Origin: Crossiella sp. S99.2
GTDB taxonomy: Bacteria; Actinomycetota; Actinomycetes; Mycobacteriales; Pseudonocardiaceae
Assembly: GCF_023094165.1 (NCBI RefSeq)
Contig: NZ_JALMDK010000010.1
Coordinates: forward strand, 62,001 to 126,000
DNA: 64,000 nt
Direction of reading: 5' to 3'
The notes under the pieces: model-generated
Databases searched by the model: none
What the model was told of the DNA's origin: nothing
The model's input: only the letters and a program-made list of their open reading frames with translations
Position numbers and translations under genes: made by a program
Shown: positions 7,975-15,644 of the stretch, piece after piece
Layout of the letters: every line of letters begins with the position of its first letter
Numbering within the stretch: the first letter of the stretch is position 1

Positions 7975-7989
7975 ACCGTCGCGGGTGGT

Positions 7990-9084
7990 TCAGTGGCCGA
8001 GCTTGGGGTGGCCGTTGGCCTGGCCGAAGCCGTTGGGGCCGGTGATCTCCATCGGGGTGGGGCCGGCGACCTGCCACGGGCCCGGTTTGGCGGCCTTGGG
8101 CTTCTGCTCGCGTTCGGCCAGTTCCTGGTGCAGCTGGCGGAGCAGACCGCGTTCCCGGTCGGTCAGCTTGGCCTCGGCCGAGCTGGTGGCCGGTTCGCTC
8201 GCGGGCGGCGGCGGGAGTTCGGCCATGGCGGGAGTGGACCGGGGGGCGTCCAGGTCCGCATCGGCCGGGATGGGGTCCATCGCGTGGATGGTGGTGGTGG
8301 CCACCGGGTCCTCGTCCGGGCGGACCATCGGCGGCGGGACCGGGGACAGCTCGGTGTCGGCCATGGCCGGGGGATCGGGGGTGACCACGATCTGGGTGAC
8401 GTCGGGGGACGGGGCAGGCGGGGGCGGCGGAGGTTCCGAGCGGGCGCGGCGGGCGACCGGTCGCTCCCGGATCGGCTCCGCCTCGTAGCCGGGCACGTCG
8501 ATCCGGCGGGCGGTGGCCAGGGCCTTCTCGTGGTACTCGGGCAGTTCCTCGCCGGTGCGGAAGACCTCGATCGAGGAGCGCACGCCTGCCTGCTGCATGG
8601 CCCGGTTGAGCTGGTAGACCACGGCCGAGGGGAAGCCCTCGGAACCGATCTCCATCAGCAGCACCTGGTGCGGCACCGCGCCCGCGGCCGCGCCGGCCGG
8701 GGTGGTCCGCCAGGTGCCCCACACCGAGCGCAGCGCGGGCAGCCTGCGCAGCACGCCGGAGAGCACCCGCTCCAGGCCGGGGATGGGGTCGTTGCCGCTG
8801 TTGAACCGGTGGCCGTCGCCCAGGCGGACCTCGGAGACCACCACCTGGTCGGCCAGCGCCGGGTCGATGCGCACCTCGTCGAGCACGTGCCGCAGCCGGT
8901 ACTGCTCGGCCGGGGTGATCGAGATCCGCCCGGCCAGCAGCGCGCCCAGCATCAGCTCGGCGGCGCGCTCGTACTCCAGCAGCGCGGCGTGCTCGCGGGC
9001 GGCCAGCACCGCGTCGTCGTCGATCCGGCCCGCCAGCTCCAGCAGCAGCTGGTGAATCCGGTCGGCCAGGGTCATGCCGTCCAT
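7990..9084 (-). CDS. Conserved-type hypothetical protein with Pro-rich middle (tandem paralogue B)
   Basis: A 364-residue cytosolic protein of unknown function. The first 200 residues form a domain that aligns by eye with the upstream 206-residue protein: helical LLLELAGR start, VVVSEVRLGDGHRFNSG, VWGTWR, VLLMEIGSEGF, and VFRTGEELPEYHEKAL match the neighbour's VDEVGRSGHKFSLD, VRCTWR, VLVTASAEL and LPSGMELPDYHHAAW. Residues about 205-310 are Pro/Asp-rich and probably disordered; a short helical tail (DRERGLLRQLHQELAERE) follows. Start at ATG 9084 with GGGAGG upstream; it overlaps the end of the upstream gene by 13 bp, so the two are probably co-translated. Confidence 0.7.
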   Translation of the reverse strand: MDGMTLADRIHQLLLELAGRIDDDAVLAAREHAALLEYERAAELMLGALLAGRISITPAEQYRLRHVLDEVRIDPALADQVVVSEVRLGDGHRFNSGNDPIPGLERVLSGVLRRLPALRSVWGTWRTTPAGAAAGAVPHQVLLMEIGSEGFPSAVVYQLNRAMQQAGVRSSIEVFRTGEELPEYHEKALATARRIDVPGYEAEPIRERPVARRARSEPPPPPPAPSPDVTQIVVTPDPPAMADTELSPVPPPMVRPDEDPVATTTIHAMDPIPADADLDAPRSTPAMAELPPPPASEPATSSAEAKLTDRERGLLRQLHQELAEREQKPKAAKPGPWQVAGPTPMEITGPNGFGQANGHPKLGH

Positions 9085-9692
9085 GCCACGCCTCCCTCGA
9101 CCCCGACACACACCAGCTCCGCGGCCTCCCAGGCCGCGTGGTGGTAGTCGGGAAGCTCCATCCCCGATGGCAGCACCTCGACGCACGGTTCGTGCTCGCC
9201 GAGTGCGCGCAGCACCCGCTGCACCTCACCAGTCAGACCAGCCAGCTCGGCCGACGCGGTGACCAGGACAACCCGTTTGCCCACCTCGCCGGGGCGCTGA
9301 CCGCGCCGCCAGGTGCAGCGGACCTCACGCACCCCGGCCCGGCTGCGCAGCGCGGCGGCCAGCACCACGGCCACCGCGTCGCTGCCGCTGGGCGTCTCCG
9401 GGTGGTCCAGGCTGAACTTGTGCCCGCTGCGGCCCACCTCGTCCACGACCATGATCGCGGCCAGCGCCGCGCGGTCCGCGCCGTAGGGGGTCAGCGAGTC
9501 CGACAGCAGCCGGTGTTCGCGTTCGGTCAGGGCGATCCGGTGTTGCAGCAGGCTGGCCGGCAGCGACCTAGCCAGCACCACCTGCGCTCCGCTGGCGAGC
9601 CAGTCCCGGAATCGCCACAGTTGGGCGTCGGGGAGCCGGCCGGCCAGCCGGAGGAGCAGCTCGTGACAGTCGAGCTCGGCAACCTCATGCAT
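9072..9692 (-). CDS. Hypothetical protein (tandem paralogue A)
   Basis: A 206-residue protein equivalent to the N-terminal domain of the downstream gene, without the Pro-rich extension. It begins with helices (CHELLLRLAGRLPDAQLWRF), then alternates beta and alpha: IMVVDEVGRSGHKFSLDHPE, VREVRCTWRRGQR, VVLVTASAELAGL, and VLPSGMELPDYHHAAWEAAELV. No catalytic motif recognised. No signal peptide or membrane helix. The two-gene arrangement looks like a tandem duplication with divergence. Confidence 0.7.
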   Translation of the reverse strand: MHEVAELDCHELLLRLAGRLPDAQLWRFRDWLASGAQVVLARSLPASLLQHRIALTEREHRLLSDSLTPYGADRAALAAIMVVDEVGRSGHKFSLDHPETPSGSDAVAVVLAAALRSRAGVREVRCTWRRGQRPGEVGKRVVLVTASAELAGLTGEVQRVLRALGEHEPCVEVLPSGMELPDYHHAAWEAAELVCVGVEGGVAWTA

Positions 9693-9778
9693 GGCCCGCA
9701 GCCTAGACCGAAGGGGGCAGCCTTTCAGTCCTTCGGGGGGTCAAGTTGGAGAAAGTATCGACTGATCGAGGGTCAGCG

Positions 9779-10303
9779 TTACTGTCCGTCCGGCTTTTTC
9801 TCCCCTGTGGGGCCAGGCTTTTGGGGGAACTGGAGGGCGTCGAAGTAACTCTCCGATTCCTTGCCGCGGATCACGCTGGCCTTGTCGAGCAGGGCCTTCG
9901 TCGCGTCGTAGCGGCGCTGCTCCTTGTTCGGCCCGTCCACCAGTGACTGTGCGTGGTGCATCTCCAGCTCCCAGGCCGAGTAGGCCTCGGTGAGTTTGAA
10001 GTCGCTGCGGCGCAGCAGGCCCCAGTTCTTGTCCCACTGGTAGAAGGAGTGCAGGCCGGTGCTCAGCGCGATGGCCACGCCGATGACCGCGATGGTCAGG
10101 TCCTTCTGCGGGAAGGAGATGACCGTGATCAGCGGCAGGCTGATGCTGAGCACGGTGACCAGGATGCCGGTGAACCGGAAGAACCGGCGGTTCCACCGGG
10201 ACCGGAACCGGTAGCGGTCCCGCAGGTCGATCACATACTGCCGGGCCACCCGCCCGTACTCGCCGTGGTCGGGATTCGTCGCGGACTTGTCTTTGCCGGC
10301 CAC
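9779..10303 (-). CDS. DUF4231-like membrane protein
   Basis: A 174-residue protein with two adjacent transmembrane helices (residues about 45-62 and 70-88, FTGILVTVLSISLPLITVI and LTIAVIGVAIALSTGLHSFY) preceded by a basic amphipathic segment (DRYRFRSRWNRRFFRF) and followed by a helical cytosolic region (WDKNWGLLRRSDFKLTEAYSAWELEM). This layout matches the DUF4231/SLATT-type two-TM proteins, some of which are effectors in nucleotide-signalling conflict systems; no partner synthase is seen here, so a defence role is not supported. Start at GTG. Confidence 0.6.
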   Translation of the reverse strand: MAGKDKSATNPDHGEYGRVARQYVIDLRDRYRFRSRWNRRFFRFTGILVTVLSISLPLITVISFPQKDLTIAVIGVAIALSTGLHSFYQWDKNWGLLRRSDFKLTEAYSAWELEMHHAQSLVDGPNKEQRRYDATKALLDKASVIRGKESESYFDALQFPQKPGPTGEKKPDGQ

Positions 10304-10319
10304 CGGTACCGCCCTGGTG

Positions 10320-11063
10320 TCAATGCTCGCTGGAGGGGACGAACCCGGAGAATATGATGTTGTCGGCCAGTTGTTGAGCCCTTCTCGCCTGAGCGGCCGA
10401 ACCGACCGGCCAGGCGAGCAGTGGCCGTCCGCGGTCCCGCCAGTAGGTCGCGGCCCTGGACGGCAGCGCGGCCAGTTCGAGGCTGAGGAAGTCCGGCCTG
10501 GTCACGAAGTTGCCGAGGAGGCTGCGGCCAAGGAACCGGCTGACCGGATCGGCGCGGGGCAGCAGTCCGGAGATCTGCCCGAGCGGAACGCGGACACCCA
10601 GACGGCGTAACCGGAACACGGCCACCGGGTCGAAGGAGTGCACCGCGACCTCACCGCGGTAACCACGCAGCTGGCGCAGCAGCGCGGCCTCGATGCCGCG
10701 GCCGTCGAGCGGGTGCGCGTGTTTGGTCTCGATGAGCAGTGGGACCCGGCCGTCGACCAGGTCGAGGACCTCGGTGAGCCGGGGGATGCCGTGGTCGGTG
10801 CCGTTGAGCCGGAGCGCGCCGAGTTCGACCGCGGTTTTCGCGCGGACCGGGCCGGGGACGCCGGTGAGGCGGGGCAGGTCGGCGTCGTGGCTGACCACCA
10901 GGTGATCATCGGCGCTGAACCGGACGTCGAGTTCGCAGGGGAAACCTTGGCGGATGGCGGCCTCGAAGGCGGGCAGTGAGTTTTCCGGGATGCCGGCGCC
11001 GAGGTCGTAGAGGCCGCGGTGCGCGATGGGCACGGCGGTGAGCCACTTCGGGAGGTCGCCCAT
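10320..11063 (-). CDS. Glycerophosphodiester phosphodiesterase
   Basis: GDPD-family TIM-barrel hydrolase of 247 residues, cleaving glycerophosphodiesters to an alcohol and glycerol-3-phosphate. Seen: IAHRGLYDLGAGIPENSLPAF (catalytic His and the PENS metal-binding element), CELDVRFSADDHLVVSHDADLPRLTG (metal-binding Glu/Asp and second catalytic His), LLIETKHA and the C-terminal LLAWPVG segment. No signal peptide, so cytosolic. Ends 9 bp before the LysR gene start region and faces the same way; co-transcription with the upstream lysR is possible. Confidence 0.88.
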   Translation of the reverse strand: MGDLPKWLTAVPIAHRGLYDLGAGIPENSLPAFEAAIRQGFPCELDVRFSADDHLVVSHDADLPRLTGVPGPVRAKTAVELGALRLNGTDHGIPRLTEVLDLVDGRVPLLIETKHAHPLDGRGIEAALLRQLRGYRGEVAVHSFDPVAVFRLRRLGVRVPLGQISGLLPRADPVSRFLGRSLLGNFVTRPDFLSLELAALPSRAATYWRDRGRPLLAWPVGSAAQARRAQQLADNIIFSGFVPSSEH

Positions 11064-11072
11064 CGGTTCAGG

Positions 11073-11966
11073 CTAGGGCGTGGACCTGCCGCCGGCCCAG
11101 TGGGCGCGCAGGGCGGCCGCGACGGCGTGCGTGGCCGGGCTGGGGGAGCGGCGGGGGTCGTGGGTGAGTAGCACGGGGGCTTCGGCGTGCGCCGGGAGCG
11201 GCAGGGCGAGCAGGCGGCCGGTGGCGAGCAGGTCGCGGACGGCGATGGTGGGGAACAGGCCGAGGCCCAGGCCGCCCGCGACGCAGGATCGGGCCGCCTC
11301 GATGCTGCCGAAGCGGGTCAGCCGGGGGGCCGCGTCCTGGACGGACAGGAGCCGGTGGGCGAGGCGGTCGCTGTAGAAGCAGCCCTGTTCCAGGAGGAAG
11401 AAGCTTTCGCGCGCCAGTTGGGACCAGCGGGGGGTGCGGCCGGCGAGGCGGTGTTCCGGGGCGCACACCAGGGTGAGCGGTTCCTGGCCGAGGGGTTCGG
11501 TGGTCAGTTCGGGGGCGGGGGTGGCGTCCAAGGTGAGGGCGAGCTGGGCCTGGCCGGTGTGCAGCAGCCGGGCGCCCAGCGCGGTGCCCGCGGGCAGGAG
11601 ATGGATCTCGATCCGCGGTTGGTCCCGGCGCAGGGCGGTGATCAGTTCCGGCAGTCGGTAGGCGCACAGGGATTCGGTGGCGGCCAGGGTGACCTCGCCG
11701 CTGGGCGGGCCGTCCGCGCCGGCGGCGGTGTGCAGGGCGGCCTCGGCGGTGAGCAGGTCCTCGGCGGGGCGGAGCAGTCGCCTGCCCGCGGCGGTGAGTT
11801 CGGCGCCGCCGGGCAGCCGGTCGAACAGGCGGGTGCCGAGCTGTTTCTCCAGGGTGCGGATCTGCACGGTGACCGTGGACTGGGCCAGATGCAGCTCGGT
11901 GGCGGTGGCGGTGAAGTTCCCATTGCGGCTCAACGAGAGGAAGGTGCTCAACAGCCGGGTGTCCAC
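11073..11966 (-). CDS. LysR-family transcriptional regulator
   Basis: A 297-residue LysR-type regulator. N-terminal winged helix: LLSTFLSLSRNGNFTATATE then LAQSTVTVQIRTLEKQLGTR LFDR (residues about 4-52). The C-terminal periplasmic-binding-like effector domain (residues 90-290) includes GEVTLAATESLCAYRLPEL and the GGLGLGLFP loop. Starts at GTG. Divergent from the PhzF-family gene with 84 bp between, the classic layout for a LysR protein controlling its divergent neighbour; two CGATCG hexamers 19 bp apart in the gap (around 11980-12015) are possible contact sites. Confidence 0.9.
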   Translation of the reverse strand: MDTRLLSTFLSLSRNGNFTATATELHLAQSTVTVQIRTLEKQLGTRLFDRLPGGAELTAAGRRLLRPAEDLLTAEAALHTAAGADGPPSGEVTLAATESLCAYRLPELITALRRDQPRIEIHLLPAGTALGARLLHTGQAQLALTLDATPAPELTTEPLGQEPLTLVCAPEHRLAGRTPRWSQLARESFFLLEQGCFYSDRLAHRLLSVQDAAPRLTRFGSIEAARSCVAGGLGLGLFPTIAVRDLLATGRLLALPLPAHAEAPVLLTHDPRRSPSPATHAVAAALRAHWAGGRSTP

Positions 11967-12050
11967 CCCGGAATCCTATCGCGAAACTCGATCGGCACAA
12001 TGAGAAACGATCGTTGGACAGCATGACGAACCGGGACGAGGCTGAACGCC

Positions 12051-12899
12051 ATGACCGACGAAGTGTTGCGCTACACCGCCTTCACCGCCGACCCGGCCGG
12101 CGGCAACCCGGCCGGGGTCGTCCTCGACGCCAGGGGCTGGACCGACGCGCGGATGCAGGCCACCGCCGCCCGGCTGGGCTACTCCGAGACCGCGTTCGTG
12201 CTGCCCGGTATCGACCCGTGGCGGGCGGAGGTCCGCTACTTCAGCCCCCTGGCCGAGGTGCCGTTCTGCGGGCACGCCACCGTGGCCACCGCGGTCGCGC
12301 TCACCGAACGCCAGGGCCCCGGCGACTACACGTTCGGCACCCCGGTGGGCGAGGTGCCGGTGCACACCCGGATCACCGACGGCGTCGCCAGCGCCACCCT
12401 GACCAGCGTGCCCACCCGGTTCACGCCGGTGGCGCCCGCGCTGCTCACCGAGACCCTGACCTACCTCAACTGGCATCCCCGCGACCTGGATCCGGCGCAC
12501 CCGCCGGTGGTCGCCTACGGCGGCGGCCACCACCTGGTGCTGGCCGCGCGCACCCGCAAACGCCTGGCCAGCCTGTCGTATGAGTTCGAGCCGCTGGCCG
12601 CGCTGATGCGGCAGGAGAACTGGGTGACGCTGCAGCTGGTGTACTTCGCCCCGGACGGCACCATCCACTCCCGCAACCCGTTCCCGGTCGGCGGTGTGGT
12701 GGAGGACCCGGCCACCGGCGCGGCGGCCGCGGCGCTGGGCGGTTACCTGCGGCCGAACCTGGACCGGCCGACCCTGCTGACCATCCGGCAGGGCGAGGAC
12801 CTGGGCCGGCCGAGCCTGTTGATCGTGGAGATCGATCCGGCCGATCCGCGGATCCGGGTCACCGGCCAGGCCGTGCCACTGCCCGATCCGGTTCACTAG
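12051..12899 (+). CDS. PhzF-family isomerase/epimerase-like protein
   Basis: Cytosolic PhzF/DapF-fold protein, 282 residues, full length. Landmarks: FTADPAGGNPAGVVLDA (N-terminal half with the GNPxGVV motif), LGYSETAFVLP including the catalytic-type Glu in SET, VRYFSPLAEVPFCGHATVATA, and in the second half GVVEDPATGAAAAALGGYL. Members isomerise or epimerise small metabolites; the physiological substrate is usually unknown. Likely target of the divergent LysR regulator. Followed after 5 bp by a GNAT gene in the same direction. Confidence 0.88.
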   Translation: MTDEVLRYTAFTADPAGGNPAGVVLDARGWTDARMQATAARLGYSETAFVLPGIDPWRAEVRYFSPLAEVPFCGHATVATAVALTERQGPGDYTFGTPVGEVPVHTRITDGVASATLTSVPTRFTPVAPALLTETLTYLNWHPRDLDPAHPPVVAYGGGHHLVLAARTRKRLASLSYEFEPLAALMRQENWVTLQLVYFAPDGTIHSRNPFPVGGVVEDPATGAAAAALGGYLRPNLDRPTLLTIRQGEDLGRPSLLIVEIDPADPRIRVTGQAVPLPDPVH

Positions 12900-12904
12900 G
12901 CACC

Positions 12905-13537
12905 GTGCTGAGCGAACTGCTGACGCGGGCCGCGCACGGCGATCCGCCCCCGCCCGACGGTGGCGTGACGGTGCTGCCGCAGGGCGCCGAACGGGTGCCC
13001 GCGGTGCTGGCCTTCACCGCCCACCACGTGGTCCTCGCCGATGTGGACCCGGACTGGGTGCGGGCCGAGCTGCCCGCGGATGACCTGTCCGCGCCGTTGA
13101 ACCCGCCGTTCCTGACCGCGTTGTGCGGCCGGATCGGCAGGCAGGTCAACAACATCGACGCGGTGCTGTGCGCGCCACCGGTCCGCGGGAGGCCGGAACT
13201 GGAACTGCGGCCCGCCGATACGCGCACACATGAGCGGGTGCGGCTGGCCGAGGAGTTCCGCGCCGAGGTCCGGGTGTGGACCTGCCCAGGCGGGCTGGTG
13301 CTGCTGGGACGCGGGCTCGGCGGACGCTGGGAGGTCGCGGCCGAGGTGGAGCCGGGATTCCGGGGCAAAGGCCTGGGGCGGGCGCTGTTCGCGGCGGCCC
13401 GGACGTTGACCCCGGCGGGTGAGCCGGTGTGGGCGCAGGTGGCGCCGGGGAACGCGGCCTCGCTGCGTGCGGTGCTGGCCGCGGGCTACCTGCCGCTGGG
13501 CGCGGAGGCGCTGCTCGTATCAGCGCTGGTCAGGTAG
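12905..13537 (+). CDS. GNAT-family N-acetyltransferase
   Basis: A 210-residue protein whose C-terminal half (residues about 120-205) carries the acetyl-CoA binding element VEPGFRGKGLGRALFAAARTL (R-x-x-G-x-G) followed by APGNAASLRAVLAAGYLPLG, the GNAT motif A/B region. The N-terminal 115 residues show no motif. GTG start 5 bp after the phzF-like stop, so probably translationally linked. The acyl acceptor is unknown. Confidence 0.8.
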   Translation: MLSELLTRAAHGDPPPPDGGVTVLPQGAERVPAVLAFTAHHVVLADVDPDWVRAELPADDLSAPLNPPFLTALCGRIGRQVNNIDAVLCAPPVRGRPELELRPADTRTHERVRLAEEFRAEVRVWTCPGGLVLLGRGLGGRWEVAAEVEPGFRGKGLGRALFAAARTLTPAGEPVWAQVAPGNAASLRAVLAAGYLPLGAEALLVSALVR

Positions 13538-13544
13538 GTGTTGA

Positions 13545-13691
13545 TCAGGAGTTGTGCTCAGTGTTCTGGGCGGGGATCACCGGCTCGTGGAAGAGGGTGT
13601 CGTGCGCCCACTGACCGGACTCGGCCAGGTTCACCGCGATGTGCGGCTGGTCTGTGGTCGGGTGGCTGAACAGGGTGTGCTGAACTGACAT
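13545..13691 (-). CDS. Possible 48-residue small protein
   Basis: ATG 13691 opens a 49-codon frame encoding a soluble, His-rich peptide beginning MSVQHTLFSHPTTDQPHIAV and ending PAQNTEHNS. The interior VNLAESGQWAHDTLFHEP has normal codon third-position GC and no low complexity, and a weak GGAA lies about eight bases upstream of the ATG. It is convergent with the GNAT gene. No cysteine or leader-core pattern, so not an obvious peptide-natural-product precursor. Confidence 0.35.
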   Translation of the reverse strand: MSVQHTLFSHPTTDQPHIAVNLAESGQWAHDTLFHEPVIPAQNTEHNS

Positions 13692-13773
13692 GGAGTTTCC
13701 GATCTGTCCCGCGCTCCTCGGCCACGGCCCCTGAATGGGCTCACGCTGGCTCGGCGCGGATGACGTGAAGAAG

Positions 13774-13789
13774 GGGAGTTGCTACTCCC
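13774..13789 (-). terminator. Short stem-loop after the EAL-GGDEF gene
   Basis: GGGAGT and ACTCCC form a perfect 6-bp stem around TGCT, about 50 bp downstream of the minus-strand stop at 13840. Weak but correctly placed. Confidence 0.35.
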
Positions 13790-13839
13790 GACATCCGCCA
13801 CGGTACACGACCACGGCGTCGCGGTGGGTGAATATCGGG

Positions 13840-15546
13840 TCAACCGGTGCGTTGCATGGTCGGGGCGGGGGCTGGGGGCTGGCCGCGCAGCACGTCGGTG
13901 CGGGTGGAGCCGGGGCGGCCGAGCACCCAGCTGGATCCGCGCAACGACTTGGCCTGTTGTTTGAGTGGGGCGAGCAGGCGGGAGGTTTCCCGGTGGTCCA
14001 GCACGCTGCCGGCCGCGCACACCAGGGTGGCCATGGAGACCGTGATGGAGCGGCCGTTGACCCGCCGGTCCGGGTCCAGCACCGCGCCGGCCAGGCGGAC
14101 CAGGTCGTCGAGTTCGCAGACGACCAGGAAGTCGTCGCCGCCGACATGGCCGACGCAGGCCTGGCGCAGGCTGGCGGCCACGTCGGTGAGGCCGCGGCCC
14201 AGGTGGCGGATCAGGTCGTCGCCCGCGGCGAAGCCGGCGTTGTCGTTGACCCACTTGAAGTTGTCCACGTCCAGCCAGCTGACCGCGAAGATCTGGCCGG
14301 TGGTGATGCGCTGGCGCAGGTCCCTGGCGATGGCGTCGCTGCCGGGCAGCCGGGTCAGCGGGTTGAGCGCGGCGGCGTGTTCGACCTTCATCTCGGCCAT
14401 GCCGCGGAACAGGTCGGAGAGCCGGACCACACCAAGACAGCGGCCTGCCTCGTCGAGGACCACCAGGTCGTCGTACATCCGGTCGGAGGCGCCGCCGGAC
14501 ATCAGGTTCAGCGCTTCCATCGCGGTGGCGTTGGTGCCCATCGCGCGCGGTTCGTCGGCCAGCCGGGAGGCCGGGCGCTTGGCGTGCAGCGCGTGGCCGT
14601 AGGGGCCGGTGACGGCGAGCAGGAACCGGTTCCGGTCGATTGTCCACAGTGGACGTTCTTCGGTGTCGACCAGGACGATGCTGGTGATGTCCGGGCGATC
14701 GGCGAAGATCTTGCGGGCCGCGTCCGCGGTGGCGTCCTCGGCGAGCATGGTGGCGGGGCACAGGTATTCGGTGATCCGCGGGCCCGCGGTGGCGACCGGG
14801 AGTTGCACCACGCCGACGTCGGAGAGTTCGTTGAGCGCGGCGGAGAGGGTGACCCTGGTGTTGGGGCGGCGGCTGGGCGGGGCGATCAGGTCGCCCTGGA
14901 CCAGGTGGATCCCGGCCGCGCGCACCGCCTGGAGCTGCTCGCGGGTTTCCACGCCCTGGGCGATCACGGTGGCGCCTGCCTGTTTGCAGGTGTGCGCCAG
15001 TCCTTCCAGGAGGGCTTGTTTGCGGCTGTCCTCTGGCAGGCCGGCCAGGACCGCGCGGTCGAGTTTGACCAGGTTGGGCTGGACGTCGAGCAGGAAGGTG
15101 AGCGGGATGTCGCCGCCGCCGATGCCGTCGAGGGCGACCAGGAAGCCGATGGTGCGCAGTCGCCGCAGCCGTTCCAGGAGGAGGTCCTGGTCCAGGTGCG
15201 AGATCGGGTCGCCGATCTCCAGGATGACCTCGCGCGGGCGGCGGCCGGTGGCGCGCAGCGCGCCGAAGAGCGCTTCCATGCCTGCCGGGTCCTCGACCAC
15301 GGTGTCGGCCAGGATGTTGAGGTGCAACGGGAGCAGGGTCTCGTGCTCGGAGGCGAACTGGACGGCGAGCACGGCCAGTTCGATGTCGAGTTCGGTGAGA
15401 CGGCCGGCTTCGGCCGCCGAGCGGAACAGATCGTGCACGTGTCCCCGTAGCGGCCGGGCTAGCGCCTCGACCGCGACCACACCGCCGGTGTTGGTATTGA
15501 CCAGCGGCTGGAAGGCGACATGCACTTGGTCCAGCAGCGTGGGCAC
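13840..15546 (-). CDS. EAL-CBS-GGDEF cyclic-di-GMP signalling protein
   Basis: A 568-residue cytosolic protein with reversed order: EAL domain (residues about 1-235), CBS-like pair (245-385), GGDEF domain (400-545). The EAL motif is present (AVEALAR, E27), with N77, E110 and K161, but the metal-binding DD pair is D140-G141 and the usual AEGVE reads AQGVE (Q197), so phosphodiesterase activity is doubtful. The GGDEF loop reads GGDDF near residue 469, compatible with diguanylate cyclase activity. The degenerate EAL may serve as a c-di-GMP sensor for the cyclase (inference). GTG start. No membrane or PAS segment. Confidence 0.85.
   Translation of the reverse strand: MPTLLDQVHVAFQPLVNTNTGGVVAVEALARPLRGHVHDLFRSAAEAGRLTELDIELAVLAVQFASEHETLLPLHLNILADTVVEDPAGMEALFGALRATGRRPREVILEIGDPISHLDQDLLLERLRRLRTIGFLVALDGIGGGDIPLTFLLDVQPNLVKLDRAVLAGLPEDSRKQALLEGLAHTCKQAGATVIAQGVETREQLQAVRAAGIHLVQGDLIAPPSRRPNTRVTLSAALNELSDVGVVQLPVATAGPRITEYLCPATMLAEDATADAARKIFADRPDITSIVLVDTEERPLWTIDRNRFLLAVTGPYGHALHAKRPASRLADEPRAMGTNATAMEALNLMSGGASDRMYDDLVVLDEAGRCLGVVRLSDLFRGMAEMKVEHAAALNPLTRLPGSDAIARDLRQRITTGQIFAVSWLDVDNFKWVNDNAGFAAGDDLIRHLGRGLTDVAASLRQACVGHVGGDDFLVVCELDDLVRLAGAVLDPDRRVNGRSITVSMATLVCAAGSVLDHRETSRLLAPLKQQAKSLRGSSWVLGRPGSTRTDVLRGQPPAPAPTMQRTG
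14642..14654. repeat. GTCCACnGTGGAC palindrome, copy 1
   Basis: Perfect 13-bp palindrome inside the EAL-GGDEF gene. The gene reads it as Pro-Leu-Trp-Thr, unlike the Ser-Thr-Val-Asp reading of other copies, which shows the conservation is at DNA level. Confidence 0.7.
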
Positions 15547-15644
15547 GTCGCCGATCGTGCCGGTAAAATCACCAGACTTGGAGCCCGTTCACCAGGAGTT
15601 CACAGAGTCTGTGTCGCTTCGTCTCATAGGCTGAGCAGACCCGC

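Noticed and set aside
9779..10303. Two-TM defence effector
   Set aside because: The topology fits SLATT/DUF4231 proteins, but no nucleotide synthase or SLOG partner is next to it; neighbours are housekeeping-type genes.
11967..12050. Defined LysR operator with T-N11-A box
   Set aside because: Only two CGATCG hexamers and loose T/A spacing are present; too weak to list as a site.
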